DNA of 64,000 nucleotides, taken from Pseudomonadota bacterium. GTDB lineage: Bacteria > Pseudomonadota > Gammaproteobacteria > Burkholderiales > Burkholderiaceae_C. Position 1 is the stretch's first letter. Each line of letters starts with the position of its first letter. The stretch is taken from positions 217,329 to 281,328 of the forward strand of contig JAIUPQ010000005.1 in the NCBI GenBank assembly GCA_020161145.1, in the 5' to 3' direction. The position numbers and the translations under genes were made by a program. This document shows positions 29,906 to 38,975 of this stretch, one piece after another. The notes beneath the pieces are model-generated. The model made no database searches, was not told where the DNA came from, and saw only the letters and a program-made list of their open reading frames with translations.

Positions 29906-31120
29906 ATGCGTGAAGTGGTCATCACCGGCATAGGCATGCGCACGCCGCTGGGCAACTCACTGGATGCGGCGCGCGCCGTGTTCGCCAGCGGCCGGCCCGT
30001 GGTGCGTGGCGAGACCGGTCCACTGGGCGAAGTGAGGGCGCTGGGCCGGCTGGCGGACGATCCGTTTGCCGACTTCCCGCGCGTGGACCGGATGATGGTT
30101 GACCCCGCCTCGCTGCTGACCATGCGGTGCTCGGACGACGCGATGGCCGACAGCGGGCTGGATCTGGCGATGGCCGACCGCAACCGCATCGGCGTCTTCG
30201 TCGGCTCCGGCCAGGGGGCATCGACCGCCACCATTGAAGGCACCATCGGCTACAAGGAGAAGAACCAGTTCCGGCCGTTCACCATCTTGCGCGGCCTGGC
30301 CAACGGCCTGGCCAATCACGTCAGCATGCGCCACCAGTTGTATGGTGAGTCGCTGGTCATCATGCTGGCCTGCGCGGCGTCCAACGCGGCCATCGGTGCA
30401 GCCTACCGGCAGATCCGCGATGGCTATATGGACGCCGCCCTGGCCGGCGGTGTCGAGGCGCCCCACCATGAGGTGGCGATCCGCGCCTGGGAAGCCATGC
30501 GGGTGCTGGCCAAGGTGGATCCAGAACACCCCGAGAGATCTTCGCGGCCCTTCGCCGGTGACCGCACCGGTCTGGTGCTGGGCGAGGGTTGCGTGCTGTA
30601 CATGCTGGAAGAGGCCAGTCAGGCGCGCGCGCGCGGCGCGCGCATTTACGCGCGCATTGCCGGCTTTGGCGTCTCCAGCGACGGCGCCCACATCGCTCAC
30701 CCCGAGGCCGAGGGTCAGGCCAAGGCGCTGACCGCCTGCCTGCGTGAGGCCGGCGCCGGGCCGGCCGACATCGGCTACATCAACGCCCACGGTACGGCCA
30801 CCCCCACCGGCGATCCGGCCGAGGTGGAGTCCATCGGCAAGGTGCTGGGCAGTTATGCGCAGCAGGTGCCGGTCAGCTCCACCAAATCGCTGCATGGCCA
30901 CCTGCTGGGGGCAGCCGGTGCCATCGAATTGCTGGCTCCCATCGTGGCGCTGCGCGACGGCGTCATCGCGCCCACGGCCAACCTGGACGTGCCCGATCCG
31001 GCATTCCACCTCGACTTCGTGCCCAACGTGCCCCGAACCGGGCAGAACGTGCAGGCGGCCATCTCCAGCAACTTTGCGTTCGGTGGCTCCAACGCCTGCT
31101 TGCTGCTGACGCGAGCATGA
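29906..31120 (+). CDS. Beta-ketoacyl-ACP synthase (KAS II/FabF-like)
   Basis: The 404-residue thiolase-fold enzyme has the full catalytic set: Cys156 in MLACAASNAAIG, His295 in NAHGTATPTGD and His332 in STKSLHGHLLGAAG, matching the Cys-His-His triad and spacing of KAS II. The closing SNFAFGGSNACLLL is also typical. It should condense malonyl-ACP with an acyl chain. It sits at the head of an operon whose other genes are glycosyltransferases and not with fatty-acid genes, so it may build an acyl group for the glycan or its lipid anchor. A GGGAG site precedes the ATG at 29906; longer frames are shadows. Confidence 0.92.
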   Translation: MREVVITGIGMRTPLGNSLDAARAVFASGRPVVRGETGPLGEVRALGRLADDPFADFPRVDRMMVDPASLLTMRCSDDAMADSGLDLAMADRNRIGVFVGSGQGASTATIEGTIGYKEKNQFRPFTILRGLANGLANHVSMRHQLYGESLVIMLACAASNAAIGAAYRQIRDGYMDAALAGGVEAPHHEVAIRAWEAMRVLAKVDPEHPERSSRPFAGDRTGLVLGEGCVLYMLEEASQARARGARIYARIAGFGVSSDGAHIAHPEAEGQAKALTACLREAGAGPADIGYINAHGTATPTGDPAEVESIGKVLGSYAQQVPVSSTKSLHGHLLGAAGAIELLAPIVALRDGVIAPTANLDVPDPAFHLDFVPNVPRTGQNVQAAISSNFAFGGSNACLLLTRA

Positions 31121-31842
31121 GTCTGGCACCGCGCCAGGTGGTGTGCGCGTTCCCGGCTGCGGTGCGGGCCAGTGAGCTGCTGGCCGGCAGCGCTGCGGAC
31201 TTCGTCATCAACGCCTACCTGGCGCTGCAACACCAATGGCCGGATCGCGGCGGCTTTGACCACTACCTGCGCGTGCTGGGGCAACGTCCGCAGGCGCGCG
31301 CCGAGGTGCTGCGGGCCATTGCGGCCTCGCCCAACGCGGTGGCGCTGGGTGTGCGCTTCGAAGACGACCTGCCGCCTGAACACCGCCATGACGAGTCGGC
31401 GCCGCCGACTGCCGCTGGCGAGTTGGGCACCCGGCTTCGGCTGGCGCGCGCGGTGGCCGACATCGCCACCCTGCAGCACAGCGCGGGCCAGTTGCTGCCG
31501 CAGGCCGTGCACGAGGCCGTGCAAGCCATAGCCGATGCGCAGTTGACGCGCCTGGGTTTGCTGGAAAGCCGTCTGGCCGAACTGACCGAACGGCTGGATG
31601 CGGCGATGGCGCCGCCGCCAGCGGATCGCCGCCGCCCGGCGCGTCGCCCGCGTGATTGGCGCCAACTGCGCGCGCGCCAACTGGCGCTGGAGGCCGAGGT
31701 GATCGAGTTGCGTGCCCAACTGGGCGGCGCGCCTGGCTCGGCGGCGGCCGGCGCGGTGCTCAAGCAGGCCGTGCTGGCCCATGTGCTGGCCTACTTCGAG
31801 GCCGTGCCGCTGGCCACCCCGTCACCCGAGGCGCCCACGTGA
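31117..31842 (+). CDS. DUF4214-like protein with coiled-coil C-terminus
   Basis: The 241-residue product has an N-terminal segment, NAYLALQHQWPDRGGFDHYL followed by RVLGQRP, that resembles the DUF4214 repeat (a helical unit often in S-layer, haemolysin-like and glycan-linked proteins). The rest is mainly helical: a pair of predicted coiled coils (about residues 148-165 and 185-205) separated by an Arg/Pro-rich link. There is no signal peptide. It overlaps the ketosynthase stop and the next gene start by four and four bases, so it is made in step with them. A scaffold role among the transferases is a guess. Confidence 0.7.
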   Translation: MSLAPRQVVCAFPAAVRASELLAGSAADFVINAYLALQHQWPDRGGFDHYLRVLGQRPQARAEVLRAIAASPNAVALGVRFEDDLPPEHRHDESAPPTAAGELGTRLRLARAVADIATLQHSAGQLLPQAVHEAVQAIADAQLTRLGLLESRLAELTERLDAAMAPPPADRRRPARRPRDWRQLRARQLALEAEVIELRAQLGGAPGSAAAGAVLKQAVLAHVLAYFEAVPLATPSPEAPT

Positions 31843-33059
31843 ACCCGCCCGGCCTGGTGCTGTTTTCGCCGCTGCCGCCGGCCACTTCGGGCATTGCCGA
31901 CTACACCGCAGAATTGCTGCCGGCGCTTGCGGCGCTGCGGCCGCTGGTGGTGGTCTGCGAGCGGCCGCAAGCGGTCGCGATGGCCTTGCCCGCCGGCTGC
32001 ACGCTGCGGGATCCGGCGGCCTACGCAGCCGAGCCGGCGCTGCACGGCCTGCCCCACATCTACCAGTTGGGCAACAACCGCGACCACGTGTTCGTCTATC
32101 AGGCGTTTCGGCAACGCCCTGGCGTGCTGGTGCAGCACGACTTCAATCTGCACTACCTGCTGGACGACACCACGCTGCTGCGCCGCGACGCGGCCGGCTA
32201 CGCCGAGGTGCTGGCCGAGGAGTACGGCCCGCCCGGCCGCACGTTGGCGCATCTGCGCCAGTTGGGGCTGTTCTCCGAGTCGCAGAAGCTGGTGCTGGGC
32301 GTCAACACCCATTTGGCGCGCCAGGCGCCCGCCGTCATCGTGCACAGCCACTGGGTGCGCGAGCGCCTGCCGCCCGATGTGCAGGCCCGCACCACCGTGT
32401 TGCCCCACCACGGCGCGCCGCAGGCCCAGGCTTTTGCCCACCTCAGCCGCCGCGAGGCCCGCGCGCAGTTGGGCTTGCCGCAAGACCGGCGCGTGGTGCT
32501 GTCGCTGGGCTACATCACGCCGCCCAAACAGATTGACGCCACGCTGGCGGCGATGGCCTTGTTGGCCGCCAGGGGCGACGACGCCTTGTTCGTCATCGGC
32601 GGCGCGCGCAACCCGGGCTATGACATCGATGCCCAGGTGCAGGCGCGCGGCCTGGCGGGTCGCGTGCGCGTCACAGGTTTTCTGGACGAGACGACTTTTT
32701 TCACGTACATCGTGGCGGCCGACGTGCTGGTGAACCTGCGCCACCCGACGGTGGGCGAGAGTTCGGGTACGCTCGCACGCGCGATGGCGCTGGGGCTACC
32801 CGCCATCGTGCACAACTTCGGCCCGATGGCCGAGGTACCCGATGCCGCTGCACTCAAGGTGCCGTTGGAGCTGGGCGAGCCGCTGGCACTGGCAGCGGCC
32901 TTGGAGACGCTGCTGCAGGACGCCGCGCTGCGGCGGCGCCTGGGTGCTGCCGCGCGGCGTTACATGCGTCAGGCCTGCTCCGTGGAGCAAGCCGCTCGGC
33001 GCTATGTGGGGCTGGTGGATGAGGTCTATGGTGACGAAATGACGATGAGGGCCGCATGA
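31839..33059 (+). CDS. Glycosyltransferase (GT4-like), paralogue of the 26936 gene
   Basis: The 406-residue GT-B enzyme begins NPPGLVLFSPLPPATSGIAD from a GTG that overlaps the previous stop (GTGA). The C-domain has RVVLSLGYITPPKQIDATLA, FVIGGARNPGYDI and VNLRHPTVGESSGTLARAM, where the ESSG segment positions the nucleotide-sugar. It shares the order of motifs with the minus-strand gene at 26936. Its own stop overlaps the start of the large GT2 gene. Donor and acceptor are unknown. Confidence 0.9.
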   Translation: MNPPGLVLFSPLPPATSGIADYTAELLPALAALRPLVVVCERPQAVAMALPAGCTLRDPAAYAAEPALHGLPHIYQLGNNRDHVFVYQAFRQRPGVLVQHDFNLHYLLDDTTLLRRDAAGYAEVLAEEYGPPGRTLAHLRQLGLFSESQKLVLGVNTHLARQAPAVIVHSHWVRERLPPDVQARTTVLPHHGAPQAQAFAHLSRREARAQLGLPQDRRVVLSLGYITPPKQIDATLAAMALLAARGDDALFVIGGARNPGYDIDAQVQARGLAGRVRVTGFLDETTFFTYIVAADVLVNLRHPTVGESSGTLARAMALGLPAIVHNFGPMAEVPDAAALKVPLELGEPLALAAALETLLQDAALRRRLGAAARRYMRQACSVEQAARRYVGLVDEVYGDEMTMRAA

Positions 33060-35620
33060 GCGACACGCCGCACAACCCCTGGCCATCCCAGGCCGGCAAG
33101 GCGGATCTGGAGAACCTGTACCGCGGGTTTCTGGGCCGCGAGGCCGAAGCCGAAGTGCTGGCGCGCGTTCAGGCTCGTCCCATGCATGAGTTGGCGCACG
33201 AAATGGCGCAGAGCGACGATTGTCGCCACATGCTGATGACGCTGGGGCTGGGCAAAACCCCCATCCATCAGCACCTGATTCCGGTGGCGCGCAAGGAGTT
33301 CAGCCAATGGCTGACCACCCGCCTGGGCCAACCGGTGGCGGCCGATACGCCGCCCGAAGCGGTGCTGACGCCGGCGGCGTTGCTGACGCGGCTGTTCGCG
33401 GACCCGTTCGTGGCCGATCTGCTGCTGCGCAGCCACGGCAGTCTGTTTACCGAGGCGCAGGCCCAGTTGGCTGAGGCGCTGCGCGGCGGCGTGCACCGCT
33501 TTGCCGGCAAGATCGAATTTGCCAATCAGGCGCACATCAGCGGCTGGTTGACCGATGAGTACCAACCCGTCTCGGGCATGCAGATCGAGGTGCGGGCCGA
33601 CGGACGGCTGGTGGGCACTGGCCAGGCGTTGGGCTATCGGCCCGACATCCATGCCCGCCTGGGCGGCGACGGCCTGGTGGGCTTTCGTGTGCACTGGAAT
33701 CCGCAGCAACTGCCCCAGGGCCGCATCCACCTGACGCTGCATGCGGCCGCCACGGGCACCCGCGTGGGACCGGCCTACCCGTTCGACAACCACTTCGAGG
33801 CCCAGCTGTCGGTGGCCCAGTTGCTCAGCAAGGAGCTGGCGGCCATCCACGAGCGGCTTGACGCGCTGGCGGCCATGGTGCCGCAGGCGCTGAGCTACAG
33901 CGCCTTCACGCTGCCCCACTACGACCTCTACCGCCAGGTGCACCAGATTCCCACGGCGCCGACCGAAGGCACCGTGGAGCAAGGACCCTGGGGGGTGGTC
34001 ATTGACGCCAGCCGCGCCTCACCCACCGCGCTGCGCGCCACCATGGAGGGGCTGTGGCAGCAGCACCATGAGCCGGATGCCGTGGGTATTTTGGTGGGCT
34101 CGGACGAGATCACCCGCGACGTGGCCTTGCTGGCGGCTGCCGACAGCGGCCTCACGGTGTTCGACGACTGGGCGGCTGTACCCGAGTGGCTGACCCGGCG
34201 CCTGCCGGGCGACGACGCCTGGGTGCTGCTGCTGTCGGCCGGCGACTACCTGGACAGTGAGGCCATGGGCTGGTGGCGTCACGGCGGGCTGGACGACGAG
34301 GCGGTGCTGGTCTACAGCGACGAAGACCTGCTGCTGGGTCGTGGCCAGCGGCTGCCCGAACGCCTGCCGCGCCATGCGGCACCGGTGTTCCGCGCCGCCT
34401 TCGATCCCGATGCCATGCTGGAGGCCAACGTCGTGGGCACCACGTTTGCCGTGCGCGTGGCGCCGCTGCTGGCCCACCTGGACGAGCGCATGCGCACCAT
34501 CGGACCTGACCACAACGAGCATGTCCTGGCACGGGTGCGGCGGGAGGAATTGATCTGGGCGCTGTCCGCCCGAGGGCGGTTGACCCATGTGGCGCATTGC
34601 CTGTTCAGCCGCACCGAGGAGTCCGATGCGGCGCACGATCCGCGCCTGCTGCAGGCGTATGGCACGCAGGCCGAGCTTGCCCCTTATTTGCCGGCACCCT
34701 GGCGCAAGCGCATGTGGCGCCGCGTGGCCGATCCACTGATGCCCACCCACGGCGTGCGCCACGTGCGCTGGCGCCCGAGCAAGCCGCGGGTGGTCATCAG
34801 TGTGCTCATCCCCACGCGCGACCGTGGCGACCTGTTGCGCGATTGCGTGGACAGTCTGCGCCAGCGCGCCAACGCGCCCGAGGCACTGGACATCGTGGTG
34901 GCCGACAACGGCAGCACCGACCGCGAGACGCTGGCCTATCTGCGTGACGCCGAGGCCCAGGGGCGGCTGCGCACGCTGCGCATCGACGAGCCCTTCAACT
35001 GGAGCCGCCTCAACAACCAGATGGCCGCCGCCTCACGGGGCGAGTACCTGCTGTTCCTCAACAACGACACGCGCATGCTGACGCGCAACTGGGACGTGGT
35101 GTTGCGCGGCCTGCTGGAGCGCGACGATGTGGGCGCGGTGGGTGCCCGCCTGGTGCACGAGGACATGTCCATCCAGCATGCCGGCGTGATGCTGGGGCTG
35201 GACGGCTTTCTGGGCCATGCCGGGGCCGGGCGGCGTGTGGACACGGTGGACGACTTCAGCCGCGCCCACCTGTCGCACCGCGTCAGCGCGGTCACGGGCG
35301 CGTTCATCGCCTGTCGCAAGTCGGTGTGGCTGGAGGAGGTGGGGCCGTTTGACGAGGCACGCCTGGCCGTCACCTGCAACGACATCGAGTGGTGCCTGCG
35401 GGCTGGCAAGCGGCACGCGGGCGCCATTCTCTACACCCCGGCGCTGACGCTGGTGCACCTGGAGTCGCGCACACGCGGGTTTGATTTCCAAAGTGCCAGC
35501 AAGCAGACCCGCTCGGGCATCGAGCGCCAGGCGCTTTACGGGCTGACCGAGGTGGCCGACATCGACCCCTACGGCGTGCCGGGCTTCAGCCGCTTCGGCC
35601 CCGACGGCTCGCTGCGGTGA
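33056..35620 (+). CDS. Large multidomain GT2 glycosyltransferase
   Basis: The 854-residue protein has several parts in order. First is a DUF4214-like helical start (ENLYRGFLGREAEAEVLARV). Second is a beta-sandwich module (about residues 160-255) with HISGWLTDEYQPVSGMQIEV and GLVGFRV, the GW...GF pattern also seen in the 1364-residue protein of this locus. Third is a degenerate transferase-like region (about 300-560). Last is a canonical GT2 domain (about 580-800) with VISVLIPTRDRGDLLRDCVD, the DXD-like LLFLNNDTRML and the acceptor-side CNDIEWCLRAG. It is last in the plus-strand operon and converges on a sulfotransferase gene. It most likely extends a surface polysaccharide at the cytoplasmic membrane face. 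Confidence 0.9.
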   Translation: MSDTPHNPWPSQAGKADLENLYRGFLGREAEAEVLARVQARPMHELAHEMAQSDDCRHMLMTLGLGKTPIHQHLIPVARKEFSQWLTTRLGQPVAADTPPEAVLTPAALLTRLFADPFVADLLLRSHGSLFTEAQAQLAEALRGGVHRFAGKIEFANQAHISGWLTDEYQPVSGMQIEVRADGRLVGTGQALGYRPDIHARLGGDGLVGFRVHWNPQQLPQGRIHLTLHAAATGTRVGPAYPFDNHFEAQLSVAQLLSKELAAIHERLDALAAMVPQALSYSAFTLPHYDLYRQVHQIPTAPTEGTVEQGPWGVVIDASRASPTALRATMEGLWQQHHEPDAVGILVGSDEITRDVALLAAADSGLTVFDDWAAVPEWLTRRLPGDDAWVLLLSAGDYLDSEAMGWWRHGGLDDEAVLVYSDEDLLLGRGQRLPERLPRHAAPVFRAAFDPDAMLEANVVGTTFAVRVAPLLAHLDERMRTIGPDHNEHVLARVRREELIWALSARGRLTHVAHCLFSRTEESDAAHDPRLLQAYGTQAELAPYLPAPWRKRMWRRVADPLMPTHGVRHVRWRPSKPRVVISVLIPTRDRGDLLRDCVDSLRQRANAPEALDIVVADNGSTDRETLAYLRDAEAQGRLRTLRIDEPFNWSRLNNQMAAASRGEYLLFLNNDTRMLTRNWDVVLRGLLERDDVGAVGARLVHEDMSIQHAGVMLGLDGFLGHAGAGRRVDTVDDFSRAHLSHRVSAVTGAFIACRKSVWLEEVGPFDEARLAVTCNDIEWCLRAGKRHAGAILYTPALTLVHLESRTRGFDFQSASKQTRSGIERQALYGLTEVADIDPYGVPGFSRFGPDGSLR

Positions 35621-35639
35621 TGCAGCGAGCGGGAGCGGA

Positions 35640-36632
35640 TCAACCCAGCTTGGACAGATCGCCCAGCTTGATCACGTCCATGTAGCGGGCGAACGAGAAG
35701 CCGCGCTTGGCGGCTTCGGCCTGGATGGCGCGCCAGTCATTGGCAAGTGCCGCGAAGTCGGGTGTGGCCGAGCCCTCGCGCGCGCCCTGCACCGGCTTGA
35801 TGGCGAGGCCATAGCGCTGCAGCAGCTTCTCCCGATCGCCCGAGTACATGCCGGAGACGTAGGCGACGATGTCTTTGTCGATGTACATCGGCGCACGGTA
35901 GCGCTTGTCCATCTGCGACAGCGCCGTCACCTGATCGCCCAGTTGCATGGCTTCGGGCTTGGACAGAAAGTTGTTCAGCAACCGCTTGACGTACAGCAGG
36001 TTGCCCGCCACCGACGGGTTGCTCTCATAGGGCTTGCGCGTGTAGTGCGTGGCGGCGGCATCAATGCCGATCAACTTGGTGAAGTCAGCCACGATGTCGC
36101 CACCAAAGAGCTGGCTGCGGTCATAGACGCGGCAGACGATGCGGTCGTGGCCGAACTCGTTGGCCCAGCGGTCGGCAATGATGTGCAGCGGCGCCTTGGT
36201 GAAATAACAGAAGGTGTCGAACGCGCACGACAGGTGCGAGGCCTGGATGTTCTGCTGGTACCAGCTGGACAGATAGCCCAGGTGCTCACGCACGTAGAGG
36301 AAGATGCGCACCGAGTGGCCTTGGAACAACTGGCCCAACAACCCGATCTTGCGCGCATCCAGCGTGTGCAGGTCTTCCGACGACAGCACCACGTTGCGGG
36401 CGTTGGCGATCTCTTCAAGCAATTGCTTGCCCATCTCGGTCGTCTTGAGCTCCACATTGGCGGGCGTGCGCTTGAGCAAAGCCGACAGCGGATGGTGGGC
36501 CGCACTGTCGCGGCCTGCCTTGGGGTAGACGTAGCCTTCTTGCGCCAGCACGGCGTCATTCATCGAGAAGAAGTCCTGGATGGATGAGGTGCCTGTCTTG
36601 TTCAGACCGATGTGGATGTAGATGTTGGCCAT
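35640..36632 (-). CDS. Sulfotransferase-like protein (tandem copy 1)
   Basis: The 330-residue product opens with IYIHIGLNKTGTSSIQDFF, a P-loop of the PAPS-binding type, and has the second motif VRIFLYVREHLGYLSSWYQQ (about residues 105-125). The rest, including SNPSVAGNLLYVKRLLNNFL, matches the neighbour at 36684 throughout, so the two are a tandem duplication. It is the last gene of the long minus-strand run. Transfer of sulfate to the polysaccharide is the most likely role, although this subgroup has no characterised member that I can name. Confidence 0.8.
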   Translation of the reverse strand: MANIYIHIGLNKTGTSSIQDFFSMNDAVLAQEGYVYPKAGRDSAAHHPLSALLKRTPANVELKTTEMGKQLLEEIANARNVVLSSEDLHTLDARKIGLLGQLFQGHSVRIFLYVREHLGYLSSWYQQNIQASHLSCAFDTFCYFTKAPLHIIADRWANEFGHDRIVCRVYDRSQLFGGDIVADFTKLIGIDAAATHYTRKPYESNPSVAGNLLYVKRLLNNFLSKPEAMQLGDQVTALSQMDKRYRAPMYIDKDIVAYVSGMYSGDREKLLQRYGLAIKPVQGAREGSATPDFAALANDWRAIQAEAAKRGFSFARYMDVIKLGDLSKLG

Positions 36633-36683
36633 GTGCGATGCGGAGGGAGCAATGGGATGGGCTGGGCGCAGGGCTGCGCAGGA

Positions 36684-37811
36684 TCAGGGGCCAGCCAGCT
36701 TGGTCAGCCTGGTTTCGAGATCGTCCTGCCGGCTGCGCATGGCCTTGAATTCCTGCTCCAGCCGGGCCAGTCGGTCACCGTCGTCGCCGCCCGTGGCAGG
36801 CTTGATCGCCGTTGCCGAGGCTGCCGCCAGCATGGAGGGATCAAAGGACTCAATCAGGTCGAAGTACTGAGCAACTTTGAAGTCCTTGAGTCTCGCGTGC
36901 TGGGTAATCAGTTTCCAGTCATCAGTCAGGCGGCCCAGGTCAGGCACCGGCACGCCGCTTGACTTGGTTGGTGGGAACACGATGCCGTACTTTTTGTCCA
37001 ACTTGGCGCGATCGCCGGCATAAAGGTTGTTGACGAATTTGGCAACCGCATCGTCCACCAGAATGGAACCACTGAACGTGGGGTCCAGACTGGCTAGGGC
37101 AGTGCATTCGTTGGCCAACTGGCCGCCCGCTTCCGCTTTGGGTAGAAAGTTGTTGATGATGCGTTTGAAGAAGAGCAGGTTGCCTGACAGCGACGGGTTG
37201 CTGTCGCGGGGCTTGCGCTCGAAACCCTTCAGATCATCAATGCCTAAGGCCTCATAAAGCAGATCGCTGACCACGTCTTTGTTGCGTAGTGCGGCGCGGT
37301 CATAGAGGCGCAGCACCACGTTGTCCTGCCCAAACGATGCAGCCCAACGATCAGCCACCGCCATGAAGGGCGCATGAGCGTAGTCACAGAACTTGTCAAA
37401 GCTCAGCGACAAATGGGTTGATTGAATGCTCTGTTGATACCAACTCGCCATATAGCGAAGATGGTCTCGGACATACAGATATACTTTAACGTCATGCCCG
37501 CTCAGCAGTTTTGACAGCAGTTTCACGCCACGACTGGTGAGTGTGTGAAATTCTTCCGATGAAAGAATGGCACGCGGCGTGTTTGCCAGTTCGGCACACA
37601 AGGCCTTTCCCAACTCGTCTTGGCGCGGATCTGCATCGCCAGGCATTTTCTTCAGCCACTTCGCCACATTATGATGGGCAGTGCCCATGCGGCCATGTTC
37701 CGGATACACGATGCCCAGCGCACCAAGCGGCCCCGGATTCATGCTGAGCATGTCTTGAATGGACGATGTACCAGTTTTATTTAAACCGATATGGAGAGTG
37801 ATTTCAGCCAT
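36684..37811 (-). CDS. Sulfotransferase-like protein with coiled-coil tail (tandem copy 2)
   Basis: The 375-residue product shares the whole length of the 35640 protein: ITLHIGLNKTGTSSIQDMLS at the start, VKVYLYVRDHLRYMASWYQQ, and SNPSLSGNLLFFKRIINNFL. It adds about 45 residues at the C-terminus that form a coiled coil (DRLARLEQEFKAMRSRQDDL). The DNA is clearly less GC-rich than its surroundings, especially 37380-37800, suggesting that it came by transfer and the other copy has since drifted to host composition, or the reverse. It is co-oriented with the exporter genes. Confidence 0.8.
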   Translation of the reverse strand: MAEITLHIGLNKTGTSSIQDMLSMNPGPLGALGIVYPEHGRMGTAHHNVAKWLKKMPGDADPRQDELGKALCAELANTPRAILSSEEFHTLTSRGVKLLSKLLSGHDVKVYLYVRDHLRYMASWYQQSIQSTHLSLSFDKFCDYAHAPFMAVADRWAASFGQDNVVLRLYDRAALRNKDVVSDLLYEALGIDDLKGFERKPRDSNPSLSGNLLFFKRIINNFLPKAEAGGQLANECTALASLDPTFSGSILVDDAVAKFVNNLYAGDRAKLDKKYGIVFPPTKSSGVPVPDLGRLTDDWKLITQHARLKDFKVAQYFDLIESFDPSMLAAASATAIKPATGGDDGDRLARLEQEFKAMRSRQDDLETRLTKLAGP

Positions 37812-37878
37812 GCTGGGCGACAGTCAACGCGGTGATCGAAGGAGGCGGCTCAAGTCTTGGATCGGCCGCCAGATGGAA

Positions 37879-38157
37879 TCATTCCTGCGGTTCAGCCTTG
37901 CTCACCGCCTGGTCGTCGGCCTGCAGCTCATTGGGCTTGGCCGGCAAGAAGATATAGCGCCGTGAGCCATCTTCCTTGGGCGTTTCCTTGATCTTGATCT
38001 TGCCCAGGAAGGGCACGCGCACCATGGCGCCGGGGGCGGCGGTTTCCACCTGCTGGCGAATTTCCTCGCAAACACTTTTCAGAATCAGGCCAATATTGCC
38101 CTTGGCCCAATCAGGATGTTTTTCATGAATCACATCCACCACGTCGCGCATTTTCAT
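37879..38157 (-). CDS. Small HU/IHF-like protein in sulfotransferase cluster
   Basis: The 92-residue product has an N-terminal two-helix unit (MRDVVDVIHEKHPDWAKGNI, then LILKSVCEEIRQQVE) followed by a strand segment GAMVRVPFLGKIKIKE that lines up with the G-x-V-x-L-P-G-F-G-x-F-x-V core of HU/IHF proteins. The DNA-binding arm is short and the C-terminus is a charged tail. I call it a divergent HU-like protein; DNA binding is unproven. A GAGG site lies 8 bases before the ATG at 38157. Its place between sulfotransferase genes is unusual; it may regulate or compact this horizontally acquired region. Confidence 0.55.
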   Translation of the reverse strand: MKMRDVVDVIHEKHPDWAKGNIGLILKSVCEEIRQQVETAAPGAMVRVPFLGKIKIKETPKEDGSRRYIFLPAKPNELQADDQAVSKAEPQE

Positions 38158-38183
38158 TGGGGCAACCTCAGTCAATTGGTTGA

Positions 38184-38969
38184 TCAGTGCTGCGGGCACG
38201 CCTGTGGCGCCCAGCCGTCGATGGTAGCATGGGCCTCCTGCTGAATCAGTGCATACGCCTGCTGCAGAGCGGGTGCGTACTGGCGCAGGCCGCTGGCGTG
38301 GTCGTCGGCATGAAACAGCAACCGCAGCAGCGAGGCATCATCCAGCCTGGCTTGGCGCTGGCCCAGGCCGCAGGCGCCAAAGAGGGCGTCCACAGTGACC
38401 AGGCCTTGCAGGCCCGAGCGGTACAGCTCGGCGTGGGTGACGGTGTGAACCCGGTGGGGATAGTGGGCCAGTTCGGCCTGCATCCAGTGGCGGTAGGCCA
38501 ACTCGTGCTGCACCAAATGCTGCAAGGCCAGGGCGCTGAGATCGGGCGGGGACTCGCCAGCGCGCAGCCGCTCGCGCAATGTGTCCACCTCGTGCGCCCG
38601 CCAAACCTGGGCTCGTTGGGCTAGTGCGAGCGCAAACAGGCGGTCGACCTCATCGGTGCGATCCAGATGGAGCACGGTGTAGCCCGATTCGGCCAGCGCG
38701 TGCAGCAACAGGCGGTTGAAGTCGCGCGATTCGGTTTCGTAAAGGTGGGTGAACCACAGGCCGGGTTGCAACGCCTCTATCAGCGCGGCATGAGCGGCTT
38801 GGGGCTCTGACGCTGCCAACTCGACCACCGCATGCAGCGGGCCGTCTGCACGGAATGGCCCCTCGTCCAGGTCGCGCCAGGGCAGGTGGGCGGCCAGCAT
38901 CCGGTGCAGGGTAGGGGCGCCACTGAGTCGGCGGGACAGCAGCACGCAAGGGGTGAGGGTGCCAACCAT
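38184..38969 (-). CDS. Divergent sulfotransferase-like protein
   Basis: The 261-residue product begins with CVLLSRRLSGAPTLHRMLAA, which resembles the PAPS loop of Stf0-type sulfotransferases, and has TVLHLDRTDEVDRLFALALA (about residues 97-116) in the place of the 3'-phosphate motif. The key Ser/Thr run of a standard loop is altered (RLSGAP), so activity is uncertain. Location in the run of sulfotransferases supports the call. It starts 6 bases past the GT14 gene and ends 26 bases before the HU-like gene. Confidence 0.6.
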   Translation of the reverse strand: MVGTLTPCVLLSRRLSGAPTLHRMLAAHLPWRDLDEGPFRADGPLHAVVELAASEPQAAHAALIEALQPGLWFTHLYETESRDFNRLLLHALAESGYTVLHLDRTDEVDRLFALALAQRAQVWRAHEVDTLRERLRAGESPPDLSALALQHLVQHELAYRHWMQAELAHYPHRVHTVTHAELYRSGLQGLVTVDALFGACGLGQRQARLDDASLLRLLFHADDHASGLRQYAPALQQAYALIQQEAHATIDGWAPQACPQH

Positions 38970-38975
38970 AGCGTC

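Noticed and set aside
30627-30657. Alternating GC run as a Z-DNA or recombination site
   Set aside because: It lies inside the ketosynthase gene and encodes Ala/Arg residues in frame; GC-rich codon use is enough to explain it.
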